From assembly GCF_009801115.1 (NCBI RefSeq), contig NZ_VTOL01000005.1:1-64000 (forward strand): a DNA stretch of 64,000 nucleotides. The letters run 5' to 3'. The first letter of the stretch is position 1. The number at the start of each line of letters is the position of its first letter. The stretch is from Dyadobacter sp. 3J3. GTDB lineage: Bacteria > Bacteroidota > Bacteroidia > Cytophagales > Spirosomataceae. Under the pieces are notes generated by a model that saw only the letters and a program-made list of their open reading frames with translations, made no database searches and was not told the origin of the DNA. The translations under genes were made by a program, and so were the position numbers. Below, in pieces: positions 24,540 to 32,341 of this stretch.

Positions 24540-25082
24540 ATGAAAAAAACTCTCCTGATCCTCTCTTTAATTTTTGTTCTTTTAATTATCGGCTATTTTG
24601 GTTTTAAAAAATATACCAAATCGTCCAGTCCCGCCGCTATCGCCGAATTTCATAAAAATGGAATTGATATTGACTTAAATTACAGCCAGCCTTCAAAGAA
24701 AAAAAGATTTATTTTTGGCAGGGAACAGGATAAAGCACTGGTTCCTTACGGAAAAGTATGGAGAACCGGAGCAAATGAAGCTACTGTAATTAACATTGGT
24801 AAGGGAATTTTGTTTGCCGGGAAGCCTGTAAAACCAGGTAAATATTCGATCTGGACAATCCCCGGTCAATCTGAGTGGACCGTAATTCTGAACAGCGAAA
24901 CGGGTCAGTGGGGTACTAATTATAACGATGGTCAGGATTTCCTGAAGGCAAATGTTCCAATCAGAATTAACAGGAAAGTCGAAGAATTATTTAAAATTTA
25001 CTTTGAAGAACAGCCTTCTGGCGTGAACATGATTTTAAGCTGGGATCAAACGGAAGCGATTATTCCAATCCAACTTCAGTAA
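24540..25082 (+). CDS. DUF2911 family membrane-anchored protein
   Basis: The 180-residue product begins at ATG 24540 with a hydrophobic segment (LLILSLIFVLLIIGYFGF) that anchors it in the inner membrane or serves as a signal. The rest is a DUF2911 domain: VDLNYSQPSKKKRFIFG-type strand, GKVWRTGANEATVINI, KPVKPGKYSIWTIPG, WTVILNSETGQWGTNY. The family is widespread in Bacteroidota and has no known activity. It follows the second DUF6089 gene by five bases and precedes a protease-like gene by 26, so the four may share a transcript. Confidence 0.82.
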   Translation: MKKTLLILSLIFVLLIIGYFGFKKYTKSSSPAAIAEFHKNGIDIDLNYSQPSKKKRFIFGREQDKALVPYGKVWRTGANEATVINIGKGILFAGKPVKPGKYSIWTIPGQSEWTVILNSETGQWGTNYNDGQDFLKANVPIRINRKVEELFKIYFEEQPSGVNMILSWDQTEAIIPIQLQ

Positions 25083-25108
25083 ATTCCTAACCTCTCCTTA
25101 TAATTATT

Positions 25109-26005
25109 ATGTTTGTTGAAGCCATTGAAAGGGTCGACCAGTTCACCCGTCCTATCCATTTTATCGCGCGTTATTACGGAGGAAGTGATATTATCCCGGG
25201 AACAGGAACTTTGTTTTTTATCAATGAAGATGGTTTTGCGATCACATGCCGTCACATTGCCAGACAAATCCTTTATGCCAATCAGATTTACGAAAATTAC
25301 CTTAAATTCAAAGGTGAGTTAAGGCGATTCGAACGCGATCCCGGATTTGATACCCAAAAGCAATTTCTGGAAGGCAAGTATAAAATTAATTCTGAAACGC
25401 CGATCAGAATTCTTTCCAATTTTATAAATTGTGTGAATGCTTATAGAAGTCTGACAATCAATCTGCACCCGACACAAGATCTTGCCGTAATTCAGTTCAG
25501 GGACTATGACACCAAATTTTATCAGGGGCATGCCGCATTTTTGAAAGATACCAAAGGCGTAAAACAAGGAAAATATCTTTGCAGGTTGGGTTATCCTTTT
25601 CCTGAATTCACAAATTATCAGTTGAATAAAAGTACGAATGATATTGAGTGGATCCGGGAAGGTCGCGTGAATACACCAAGCTTTCCTATAGACGGTATTA
25701 TAACCAGACACATAGGAGAAGGCAATAACATAGTCGGAATAGAAATGAGTACTCCAGGACTTCGTGGACAGAGCGGCGGTCCTCTTTTTGATCGGAATGG
25801 AACTATTTATGGTATGCAGAGCGCGACGCGACACCTTCATCTGGGATTTGATCAGGTCAACCGCGAAGTGATCACTGACGGGCAAAGAAAACGAGTCTCA
25901 AATTTCCCGTTTCTTAATGTTGGCCAATGCGTTCACGTGGATGTAATCAAAAATTATCTTCGCGAATTAAAAATATCTTTTTATGAAGAAGACGACGTAA
26001 AATAG
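25109..26005 (+). CDS. Trypsin-like serine protease without signal peptide
   Basis: The 298-residue product shows a chymotrypsin-fold triad: His in ITCRHIARQI near residue 50, Asp in LHPTQDLAVIQF near 128 and Ser in LRGQSGGPLFDRNG near 220. The substrate-binding strand GTIYGMQSAT follows. It lacks a signal peptide, membrane segment and PDZ domain, so unlike DegP/HtrA it probably works in the cytoplasm. A helical insert (about 65-115) separates the His and Asp parts. Stand-alone cytosolic S1-type proteases of this sort can act in stress or defence, but no partner is seen. YjjG converges downstream. Confidence 0.78.
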   Translation: MFVEAIERVDQFTRPIHFIARYYGGSDIIPGTGTLFFINEDGFAITCRHIARQILYANQIYENYLKFKGELRRFERDPGFDTQKQFLEGKYKINSETPIRILSNFINCVNAYRSLTINLHPTQDLAVIQFRDYDTKFYQGHAAFLKDTKGVKQGKYLCRLGYPFPEFTNYQLNKSTNDIEWIREGRVNTPSFPIDGIITRHIGEGNNIVGIEMSTPGLRGQSGGPLFDRNGTIYGMQSATRHLHLGFDQVNREVITDGQRKRVSNFPFLNVGQCVHVDVIKNYLRELKISFYEEDDVK

Positions 26006-26048
26006 TTTCTCTGATTACATCAGTAATTACTACTGTTTTTATCGAAAT

Positions 26049-26744
26049 TTAAAAAATCAGCTTTAACTCTTCCAGGCGGCGGATGTCATAGGTTGGTGAG
26101 TCGTTAAAGGAAAGGCCGGCGGGATTAAGATAAACCGTATCCAGGCCAAATTGTTTTGCGCCCATCACATCGGCAATCCAGTTGTCCCCTATCATGATAC
26201 TTTCTTCTGGTGTGGCATTCGCCATTTCCAGTGCATAGGCAAAGATCTTCGGATCAGGCTTTTTTGCACTGGCATTTTCAAAAGTTATCACGTTTTTGAA
26301 AAAGTGGGAAATACCTGAACTGGAAATTTTCTTCGCCTGAATGTCATTAAATCCATTTGTGACGATATGAACGGCATAACCTTTGTCCGTAACGTAATTG
26401 AGAATATCCAGCGCACCTTCCAGTAGATGTTTCTTTTGAGGAAGTGTATTAAGATAAATTTCTCCAATTTCCACATGATTTGCCGGACACACTACTCCAA
26501 GTTCGTCAAAAACCATTTTGAAACGATTTTCGCGTATATAGGCATGGTGCAAAGTCCCGCGGTCAAAAGCATCCCAAAGCTCCGTGTTTATTCTTAAAAA
26601 GGATTCGATAAAAAGCTCCATGGATGAAACTCCATGTTGTTTCAGGTCAGAATTATAATAAATTTCTTCAAGGGATTCGGAAGAATTCTTTTCAAAATCC
26701 CATAAAGTATGGTCAAGGTCAAAAAAAAGATGCTGATATTTCAT
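26049..26744 (-). CDS. yjjG: Noncanonical pyrimidine nucleotidase, YjjG family
   Basis: A HAD-superfamily phosphatase of 231 residues. Motif I is FFDLDHTLWDF near residue 7 (nucleophile and acid Asp pair), the cap follows, motif II is VHIVTNGFND near 118, motif III Lys lies in ASAKKPDPKIFAYAL near 155 and motif IV is IMIGDNWIADVMGAKQFG near 180. YjjG enzymes hydrolyse noncanonical pyrimidine nucleoside monophosphates such as 5-fluoro-dUMP, cleaning the nucleotide pool. The FDLDHTLWDF form is typical of this subgroup. It is convergent with the protease-like gene and appears to be a single gene. Confidence 0.88.
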   Translation of the reverse strand: MKYQHLFFDLDHTLWDFEKNSSESLEEIYYNSDLKQHGVSSMELFIESFLRINTELWDAFDRGTLHHAYIRENRFKMVFDELGVVCPANHVEIGEIYLNTLPQKKHLLEGALDILNYVTDKGYAVHIVTNGFNDIQAKKISSSGISHFFKNVITFENASAKKPDPKIFAYALEMANATPEESIMIGDNWIADVMGAKQFGLDTVYLNPAGLSFNDSPTYDIRRLEELKLIF

Positions 26745-27122
26745 GCTTCAAAATTATTGTTTGTTTTCAAATAAGACATTAAAATTTCGTCCGGAAATTT
26801 TAATAAAATTATTCCCGTTTCGATCCAAAGTCCTATAATTTATCGTATATTATTTGATAAGTTCTATTATTTGAACTAATAGGTATAGACGTAAGCGAAT
26901 TGTGGTAAAAGCGGGCACTTATGTTATTTACTTGTTAATATGTGTTAATTAGAATTAAATTAGAAAAAAAAGGAGTGCAAACATTTGCAAATCAATTGCC
27001 AAATCTATTTCTTTGATTAATATAATTCGAAAAGTACCAGAATCACATCATTTTCACACTTACTAAAGAAAGGAGAAACAATATAGACGAACTGCTCTAC
27101 GTTAACTAAATCGAATAGTAAA
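26745..27122. other. Intergenic regulatory stretch before the sigma factor
   Basis: 378 AT-rich bases without a gene lie between divergent yjjG and the ECF sigma factor. One short dyad is visible, AGTTC at 26860-26864 and GAACT at 26873-26877. A purine-rich AAAGAAAGGAGAAAC lies about 50 bases before the sigma ATG, too far to be its ribosome site. No TAnnTTTG box is exact. The length suggests a long leader or controlled promoter for the sigma gene. Confidence 0.4.
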
Positions 27123-27722
27123 ATGGAGAAAGTCCAAGTTAGCGACAGTGAGTTGGTAACATTGTATATTCGTGGTAATGAGAAAGCATTTGAAAAGCTT
27201 GTTCAGCGCCATAAGTCAAGAATTTACACGACTATTTACCTGATTGTCAAGGACCAATATGTAGCCGAGGATTTATTACAGGACACATTTATAAAGGCAG
27301 TTGACACTATTAAGTCAGGCAGATATAATGACGAAGGTAAATTTTTGCCATGGATTATACGGATCGCACACAACCTAGCCATTGATTATTTCAGACGCGA
27401 TAAACGCTACCCCAATGTAGTGTTCGAAGATGGAAGCAGCGTATTTAATACACTGGATTTCGCGGAGGATTCCGTTGAATCAATCCAGATTCGGCAAGAG
27501 ACGCACGAGCAGTTGAGGGAGATGATCCAACGACTGCCGGATGTACAAAAGCAGGTTCTGATCATGCGCCATTACGAGGACATGAGTTTTCAGGAAATTG
27601 CTGATGCCACAGGTGTGAGTATTAATACGGCATTGGGAAGGATGCGTTACGCGTTGATAAATTTGCGCAAGCAATTCAGCCAACGTACCCCGCAATATGA
27701 CAAAAACTTTTACCTACGATGA
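27123..27722 (+). CDS. ECF-type RNA polymerase sigma factor
   Basis: The 199-residue product has sigma region 2 (about 20-95: EKAFEKLVQRHKSRIYTTIY, YVAEDLLQDTFIKA, PWIIRIAHNLAIDYFRR) and region 4 (about 130-185: LPDVQKQVLIMRHYEDMSFQ, EIADATGVSINTALGRMRYA). It would direct RNA polymerase to a specific regulon. There is no nearby TonB/FecR pair, so it is not a FecI-type iron or glycan sigma. The next gene overlaps it by 26 bases and may encode its regulator. Confidence 0.92.
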   Translation: MEKVQVSDSELVTLYIRGNEKAFEKLVQRHKSRIYTTIYLIVKDQYVAEDLLQDTFIKAVDTIKSGRYNDEGKFLPWIIRIAHNLAIDYFRRDKRYPNVVFEDGSSVFNTLDFAEDSVESIQIRQETHEQLREMIQRLPDVQKQVLIMRHYEDMSFQEIADATGVSINTALGRMRYALINLRKQFSQRTPQYDKNFYLR

Positions 27723-27945
27723 TGTTATCAGGTATTTATATGCCGAAACAACTCTAAATGAAAATGACCAGATCGTTGAGGCGCTTGCGCTCGACGACGA
27801 TTTAATGAATTTTTATCTGGATTCTTTGGAGATCAAGGAGCAGATGAACAAAATTGTCCGGACACCTTCGGATCGTTCTGTCCAGAAAATCATTCATTAT
27901 TCACGGCAACAAACAGCAAAACAATCTAGGGCACTTTCTTGCTAG
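27697..27945 (+). CDS. Small protein coupled to the ECF sigma factor
   Basis: An 82-residue protein (start MTKTFTYDDVIRYLYAET, then LNENDQIVEALALDDDLMNF) whose gene begins inside the last 26 bases of the sigma gene, so the two are probably translated together. It is acidic and helical at first and basic at the end (KIIHYSRQQTAKQSR), with no membrane segment. Position and size suggest a small anti-sigma or sigma-binding factor, and the start resembles the short N-terminal segment of Bacteroidota anti-sigma proteins. This is inference; no zinc-anti-sigma HxxxCxxC motif is present. Confidence 0.65.
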   Translation: MTKTFTYDDVIRYLYAETTLNENDQIVEALALDDDLMNFYLDSLEIKEQMNKIVRTPSDRSVQKIIHYSRQQTAKQSRALSC

Positions 27946-27971
27946 AAAGTTCAATAGGTTGTTTTTTGTTT

Positions 27972-28007
27972 TCAGGACAGTTTGGTATCAATATCAGACT
28001 GTCCTGG
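27972..28007 (+). terminator. Hairpin after the sigma operon
   Basis: TCAGGACAGT near 27972-27981 pairs with ACTGTCCTGG at 27998-28007 around a 16-base loop, followed by TTTCGCTTTCCTTTTT. It probably ends the sigma factor transcript. The remaining 215 bases to nth show no gene. Confidence 0.6.
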
Positions 28008-28222
28008 AATTTCGCTTTCCTTTTTCGAAAAGGAAACGATATGATGTTGTGCACTGTTTTTAAATACCTGCCTGATTATCCAAATTTCATTCGTAATTCC
28101 GATTGAAGTTTAACATTTCCTATTTTAAATAAATAAGGCATTCAGTCCATAATTATTAATTTTGTCAACGGCCGGATTATTTCTGTCGTAATAGATAATT
28201 ATCATCATGTTTGGTCAGTTTT

Positions 28223-28867
28223 ATGAATAGGAAAGAGCGCTTTCAATCATTTTTAGCATATTTTACAACAAATTTTCCCGAACCTGAAACTGAGCTCCAT
28301 TACGGTAATCCTTATGAATTGCTGGTTGCTGTTATTTTGTCTGCGCAATGCACAGATAAACGTATCAATCAGGTAACTCCTGCTTTATTTGATCGTTTCC
28401 CCGATCCTGAATCACTGGCTGCTTCTAATTCGGATGAGGTATTTACATACATCCGATCAGTTTCCTATCCGAATAATAAAAGCAAACATCTGGTTGGAAT
28501 GGCAAGAATGCTGGTCGATAAATTCGGATCAGAAATTCCAGCCTCCATTCCTGAACTTCAGGAACTTCCCGGCGTAGGCAGAAAGACTGCCAATGTGATT
28601 GCTTCTGTCATTTTTAATCAGCCGGCAATGGCGGTTGATACACATGTTTTTCGGGTTTCGCGGCGGTTGGGATTGGTTCCTTCCACGGCTAACACACCGC
28701 TTGCTGTTGAAAAAGGATTGATGCGGCATATTCCGACCGCACTCGTTCCAAAAGCACATCACTGGCTTATTTTACATGGACGTTATATTTGTCTGGCCCG
28801 AACGCCTAAATGTAATATTTGCCCGCTGACTTCATTTTGCCTGTATTATGAGAAGTTGAAAATTTAA
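28223..28867 (+). CDS. nth: Endonuclease III
   Basis: Nth is a DNA glycosylase/AP lyase that removes oxidised pyrimidines. The product, about 214 residues from ATG 28223, has the helix-hairpin-helix LPGVGRKTANVIASV with its preceding catalytic-region Lys (AQCTDKRINQ). The conserved Asp lies in AMAVDTHVFRVSRRLGL, and the C-terminal [4Fe-4S] cysteines are in CLARTPKCNICPLTSFC. All catalytic and cluster residues are present. It is a single gene with about 110 bases before the FKBP gene. Confidence 0.95.
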   Translation: MNRKERFQSFLAYFTTNFPEPETELHYGNPYELLVAVILSAQCTDKRINQVTPALFDRFPDPESLAASNSDEVFTYIRSVSYPNNKSKHLVGMARMLVDKFGSEIPASIPELQELPGVGRKTANVIASVIFNQPAMAVDTHVFRVSRRLGLVPSTANTPLAVEKGLMRHIPTALVPKAHHWLILHGRYICLARTPKCNICPLTSFCLYYEKLKI

Positions 28868-28976
28868 AATATTTTAATAAGTCTTCCAACCTTTTGGGTT
28901 TCGATAATGTCTGAACAGAAGAGGATTGAAAAGTATAAATGAATAACCTATTTTGAAAAACATTAAAAGGAACGAA

Positions 28977-29852
28977 ATGAAGCGTAAAATTTTAACACTA
29001 GGCGTGATGTTGGCCGGGGTTGTGGGGATGATTTCTTGTAACAAAGGGATTGAATATGACGATGAAGCAAAGGCAGTCGAAAATCAGCAATCAATAGAAA
29101 AATATCTGGCCGACAGTTCTATCACAGCTACGAAGGATTCATCCGGCATGTATTACGTTTTGAGAAGAGCAAATCCTGCGGGTGCTAAGCCAGTTGCGCA
29201 GGATGGTATCAGACTTAATTTCAACGCTTATACTTTGGATGGAAAGAAGGTTGCTTCTTCCGAAAATACAGATAAAGTTCCTTTTGTGCGTCCGTACAAT
29301 CTTGGATTTTTATTGGGAGGAATGGAGCGTGCCCTTAACATCCTTCGTGTTGGGGAATCCGCAACGTTGTTTATGCCGTTTTATCTGGCATTTGGATCAT
29401 ACGCATCCGACGATGTTCCAGCTTATTCAGTAATTAAAATGAATATTGAAGTCGTTAGCAGCCGTTCGGAAGTGAAGCAAATTGATGATTTTGTAGTTGC
29501 AAACAAACTGACAATTTCGGAGAAGACCACGGACAATCTTGTAATTGTGAGAACAAATACTGCAATAGGAGATACTTTGGGTATTGGGAAAACAGTTACT
29601 GTATCATATAAAGCGAAGCTGTTGACGGGTGCTATATTTGATAATGGCGCTACGCCTCTCTCAGTCACAACGGGTAGTGGAAAATATATTCCTGGTTTTG
29701 ATCGAGCTATTCGCAAATTGCGTAGAGGAGAAAAAGCTACTATTTTAATTCCATCTGCATTAGGTTACGGTAAAACTGGTGTTCAGTCTTCATCAGGTAT
29801 TTATCTTGTTTATCCTTATTCACCACTTTGGTTTGATGTCGAGGTTTTGTAA
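28977..29852 (+). CDS. Lipoprotein with two FKBP-type prolyl isomerase domains
   Basis: The product, about 291 residues from ATG 28977 (preceded by AAAAGG), has a signal peptide with lipobox VGMISC near residue 25. Two FKBP-like domains follow. The first spans about 75-165 (LNFNAYTLDGKKVASS, FLLGGMERALNILRVGESAT); the second about 200-291 (VTVSYKAKLLTGAIFDNG, YIPGFDRAIRKLRRGEKATI, LIPSALGYGKTGV). The second keeps more of the active-site pattern; the first is diverged. It resembles GldI-like and MIP-type isomerases that help fold envelope proteins. A tandem FKBP lipoprotein is less common than a single-domain form. Confidence 0.82.
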   Translation: MKRKILTLGVMLAGVVGMISCNKGIEYDDEAKAVENQQSIEKYLADSSITATKDSSGMYYVLRRANPAGAKPVAQDGIRLNFNAYTLDGKKVASSENTDKVPFVRPYNLGFLLGGMERALNILRVGESATLFMPFYLAFGSYASDDVPAYSVIKMNIEVVSSRSEVKQIDDFVVANKLTISEKTTDNLVIVRTNTAIGDTLGIGKTVTVSYKAKLLTGAIFDNGATPLSVTTGSGKYIPGFDRAIRKLRRGEKATILIPSALGYGKTGVQSSSGIYLVYPYSPLWFDVEVL

Positions 29853-29870
29853 ATAAGTATTGAAATTAAT

Positions 29871-29908
29871 AAAAAGCCTTCTGCCAATAATTTGGCGGAA
29901 GGCTTTTT
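29871..29908. terminator. Strong bidirectional terminator
   Basis: AAAAAGCCTTCTGCCAA (29871-29887) pairs with TTGGCGGAAGGCTTTTT (29892-29908) with a single mismatch and a four-base loop. It ends the FKBP gene on the plus strand and the aminotransferase operon on the minus strand, whose stop begins at 29909. Confidence 0.9.
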
Positions 29909-31042
29909 TTATGATTTATGAAATACTGCTTTTATATTGTTACAAATAACGGAAAGATCATTTTCTGTTAAGTTCGATCCAGATGGCAGACAAAGCCCTT
30001 GTTCAAAAAGCTTTTCAGCAACATTTCCGCCAAAATATGGAACATCTTTAAAAACAGGCTGCAAATGTAATGGTTTCCACAAAGGCCGCGATTCGATATT
30101 TTTTGCTTCCAAATGCAGACGGATTCTATCAGGATTTATTCCTTCTGCCAATTTCGGATCGATTATAATACACGTCAGCCAGCGATTAGAAACAAAACCG
30201 GGAGGTTCATTTTGGAATGAAATACGCGGTAATTTCCTCAATTCTTTTGTATAAAAATCAAAATTAGCCTGTCTGCTTTTCACGCGCTCATCAAGTACTT
30301 CAAGCTGAGCTCTTCCGATTCCTGCACAAATATTACTGAGACGATAATTATACCCGATTTCAGAATGTTGATAATGCGGAGCTTCATCTTTTGCTTGTGA
30401 CGCCAGAAACTTTGCTTTTTTTATTAAAGAGAGATCATCAGAAAGTAAGGCACCACCACCCGAAGTAGTAATGATTTTATTTCCGTTAAAAGATATAATG
30501 CTGATTTTTCCAAACGAGCCTAACTTTTTCCCTTGATAAGAAGATCCCAAAGCTTCCGCGGCATCTTCAATAAACGGAATTTCATATTTTTCACAGAGAG
30601 AAAAAATCTCGTTCAATTGCATTGGCATTCCGTAAATGTGAACGCCAATGATCGCTTTCGGTTTTTTGCCTATTTTGATATAATAGATTATAGCTTCTTC
30701 TAATACATCAGGACAGAGATTCCAGGTCGAATTTTCACTGTCAATAAAAACCGGCGTTGCTTTGAGATAAACGATCGGATTAGCACTCGCAGCAAATGTA
30801 AAAGTTGGGCAAATAACGATATCACCTTGACCTACACCTGCCATAATTAATGCAAGATGTATAGCCGCCGTACCCGAAGAAAGTGCTACTGAATGATCAA
30901 TGCCAACATAATTTGCAAGTTTCTGTTCAAAAGCATCGACATTTGGCCCAAGTGGTGCAATCCAGTTTGACTCAAATGCTTCGCGTATATATTTCAATTC
31001 ATTTCCGCTCATATGTGGCGGAGAAAGCCAGATTTTTTTCAT
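29909..31042 (-). CDS. DegT/DnrJ/EryC1-family sugar aminotransferase, PglE-like
   Basis: A PLP enzyme of 377 residues that adds an amino group to a nucleotide-linked keto-sugar. It begins IWLSPPHMSGNELKYI as in the PglE/PglC-linked group. SGTAAIHLAL binds phosphate, FIEDAAEALGSSYQGKKLG holds the PLP Asp, and the Schiff-base Lys is in SFNGNKIITTSGGGALL near 190. Its ATG overlaps the stop of the acetyltransferase by four bases (ATGA). With PglD- and PglC-like genes upstream this makes the last steps of a UDP-diacetylbacillosamine-like sugar; the PglF dehydratase is not in the window. Confidence 0.88.
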   Translation of the reverse strand: MKKIWLSPPHMSGNELKYIREAFESNWIAPLGPNVDAFEQKLANYVGIDHSVALSSGTAAIHLALIMAGVGQGDIVICPTFTFAASANPIVYLKATPVFIDSENSTWNLCPDVLEEAIIYYIKIGKKPKAIIGVHIYGMPMQLNEIFSLCEKYEIPFIEDAAEALGSSYQGKKLGSFGKISIISFNGNKIITTSGGGALLSDDLSLIKKAKFLASQAKDEAPHYQHSEIGYNYRLSNICAGIGRAQLEVLDERVKSRQANFDFYTKELRKLPRISFQNEPPGFVSNRWLTCIIIDPKLAEGINPDRIRLHLEAKNIESRPLWKPLHLQPVFKDVPYFGGNVAEKLFEQGLCLPSGSNLTENDLSVICNNIKAVFHKS

Positions 31043-31638
31043 ATTTGGTGAGAAATTATCCTGGCTGGATTTCCTCTTACAATTGCTCCGTCCGGAATAT
31101 TACTGGTAACAACGCTTCCAGCGGCGACAAAACAATTTTTTCCAATTTTTAAACCAGGCGCAATAATACTTCCAACGCCAACCAATGTGTTTTCTCCAAC
31201 ACAAACATTTCCGGACAGAATAACGCCGGGTGCGAGATGTACGAAATCCCCAATTACACAGTCATGATCTACGGAAACGCCGGTATTAATAATTACATGT
31301 TCTCCAATTGTAGCATCGGCCTGGATAACTGCATGATGCAAAACAACGGTTCCTTCACCGATCTTTACACTTTTGTCAACAGAGCATGAAGGGTGAATGG
31401 TTATTCCAAAAGCATGTTTAACCTGATCTGCAAGCATTCTTCTGACTGAATTATCACCAATTGCGATAATCAGTTTTTGATCGGGCAAAGTTTTAGAATT
31501 GTAAAATCCTGCAACTGAAACTCCATGAATTTCTTTCCTAACGGGATTGTCATCGAAGATCGAATCAATGGTATTTTGATTCGCCAGAATACAGGAAATT
31601 ATGACTTTGGCATGTCCACCGGCACCGTAAATAAGCAT
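31039..31638 (-). CDS. Hexapeptide-repeat sugar O/N-acetyltransferase, PglD/NeuD family
   Basis: The 199-residue product has a small N-terminal Rossmann-like part (MLIYGAGGHAKVIISCI, LIIAIGDNSVRRMLAD) and a left-handed beta-helix of hexapeptide repeats from about residue 80 (IHPSCSVDKSVKIGEG, NTGVSVDHDCVIGDF, LAPGVILSGNVCVGENT). The catalytic His is in the VDHDC segment, as in PglD. It would acetylate the amino sugar made by the overlapping downstream aminotransferase. PglC-like transferase lies 27 bases upstream in the same direction. Confidence 0.88.
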   Translation of the reverse strand: MLIYGAGGHAKVIISCILANQNTIDSIFDDNPVRKEIHGVSVAGFYNSKTLPDQKLIIAIGDNSVRRMLADQVKHAFGITIHPSCSVDKSVKIGEGTVVLHHAVIQADATIGEHVIINTGVSVDHDCVIGDFVHLAPGVILSGNVCVGENTLVGVGSIIAPGLKIGKNCFVAAGSVVTSNIPDGAIVRGNPARIISHQI

Positions 31639-31665
31639 TTTGAAAAGTGTGTGTTATTTGAAAAA

Positions 31666-32283
31666 TTAATTAATCAAAGAAGAAGATCCTGTAAATTCCT
31701 CCATTATTTTATTGGAATAAAAATCATGTTTTTTACGAAAAATCAGGTTTTGAATTGTTGTTATAATTATTTGTAAGTCTAACAAAAGTGATGGATTATC
31801 AACATAATATAAGTCATATTTAAATTTCTCTTGCCAACTGATTTCATTCCGTCCATTAACTTGCGCCCAGCCGGTAATTCCGGGTTTTACATCATGACGG
31901 CGAAGTTGATTTTGATCGTATCTTGATAAATATTCTATCAGTAACGGTCTCGGTCCTACTAAACTCATATCGCCTTTCAATACATTCCAAAGTTGCGGGA
32001 TTTCGTCCAGGGAGGTGCGACGGAGCAATTTTCCAATGCTTGTTATTCTATCCTGATCAGGTAATTCATCGATACTTGAATCGTTTAGATCAAGCATCGT
32101 TTTGAATTTTATAATCACAAAAATCTTGCAAAATAAACCTGGCCGCGATTGGAAAAAGAAAGGTTTGCCTTTATTGACCAAACATAAAATCAATATAAGA
32201 AAAACAAAAAGCGGCGACAGGATTATTAATCCCGCCGCCGCTGATATGATATCAAAAAATCTTTTGCCAAATCTTTCGTACAT
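31666..32283 (-). CDS. Phosphoglycosyl transferase, PglC/WcaJ-type sugar transferase
   Basis: The product, 205 residues from ATG 32283 (MYERFGKRFFDII, the opening seen in PglC), has one re-entrant hydrophobic segment near 10-38 and the monotopic transferase core: FFFQSRPGLF, IIKFKTM, TSIGKLLRRTSLDEIPQLWN, GDMSLVGPRPLL and RHDVKPGITGWAQVNGRNEI. It would move the modified sugar phosphate to undecaprenyl phosphate, starting a glycan. With the two following genes it forms a three-gene glycan-initiation cassette. A TTG further up would add only seven residues and is less likely. Confidence 0.9.
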   Translation of the reverse strand: MYERFGKRFFDIISAAAGLIILSPLFVFLILILCLVNKGKPFFFQSRPGLFCKIFVIIKFKTMLDLNDSSIDELPDQDRITSIGKLLRRTSLDEIPQLWNVLKGDMSLVGPRPLLIEYLSRYDQNQLRRHDVKPGITGWAQVNGRNEISWQEKFKYDLYYVDNPSLLLDLQIIITTIQNLIFRKKHDFYSNKIMEEFTGSSSLIN

Positions 32284-32341
32284 GTCTTCATTTATTAAAA
32301 TCAACTAATAAATTTCAGACAGGCAACTTAAAATCAATCTG

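Noticed and set aside
25319..25885. 188-codon minus-strand open frame opposite the protease-like gene
   Set aside because: It is antisense to the Asp and Ser motifs of a clear protease and has no family features.
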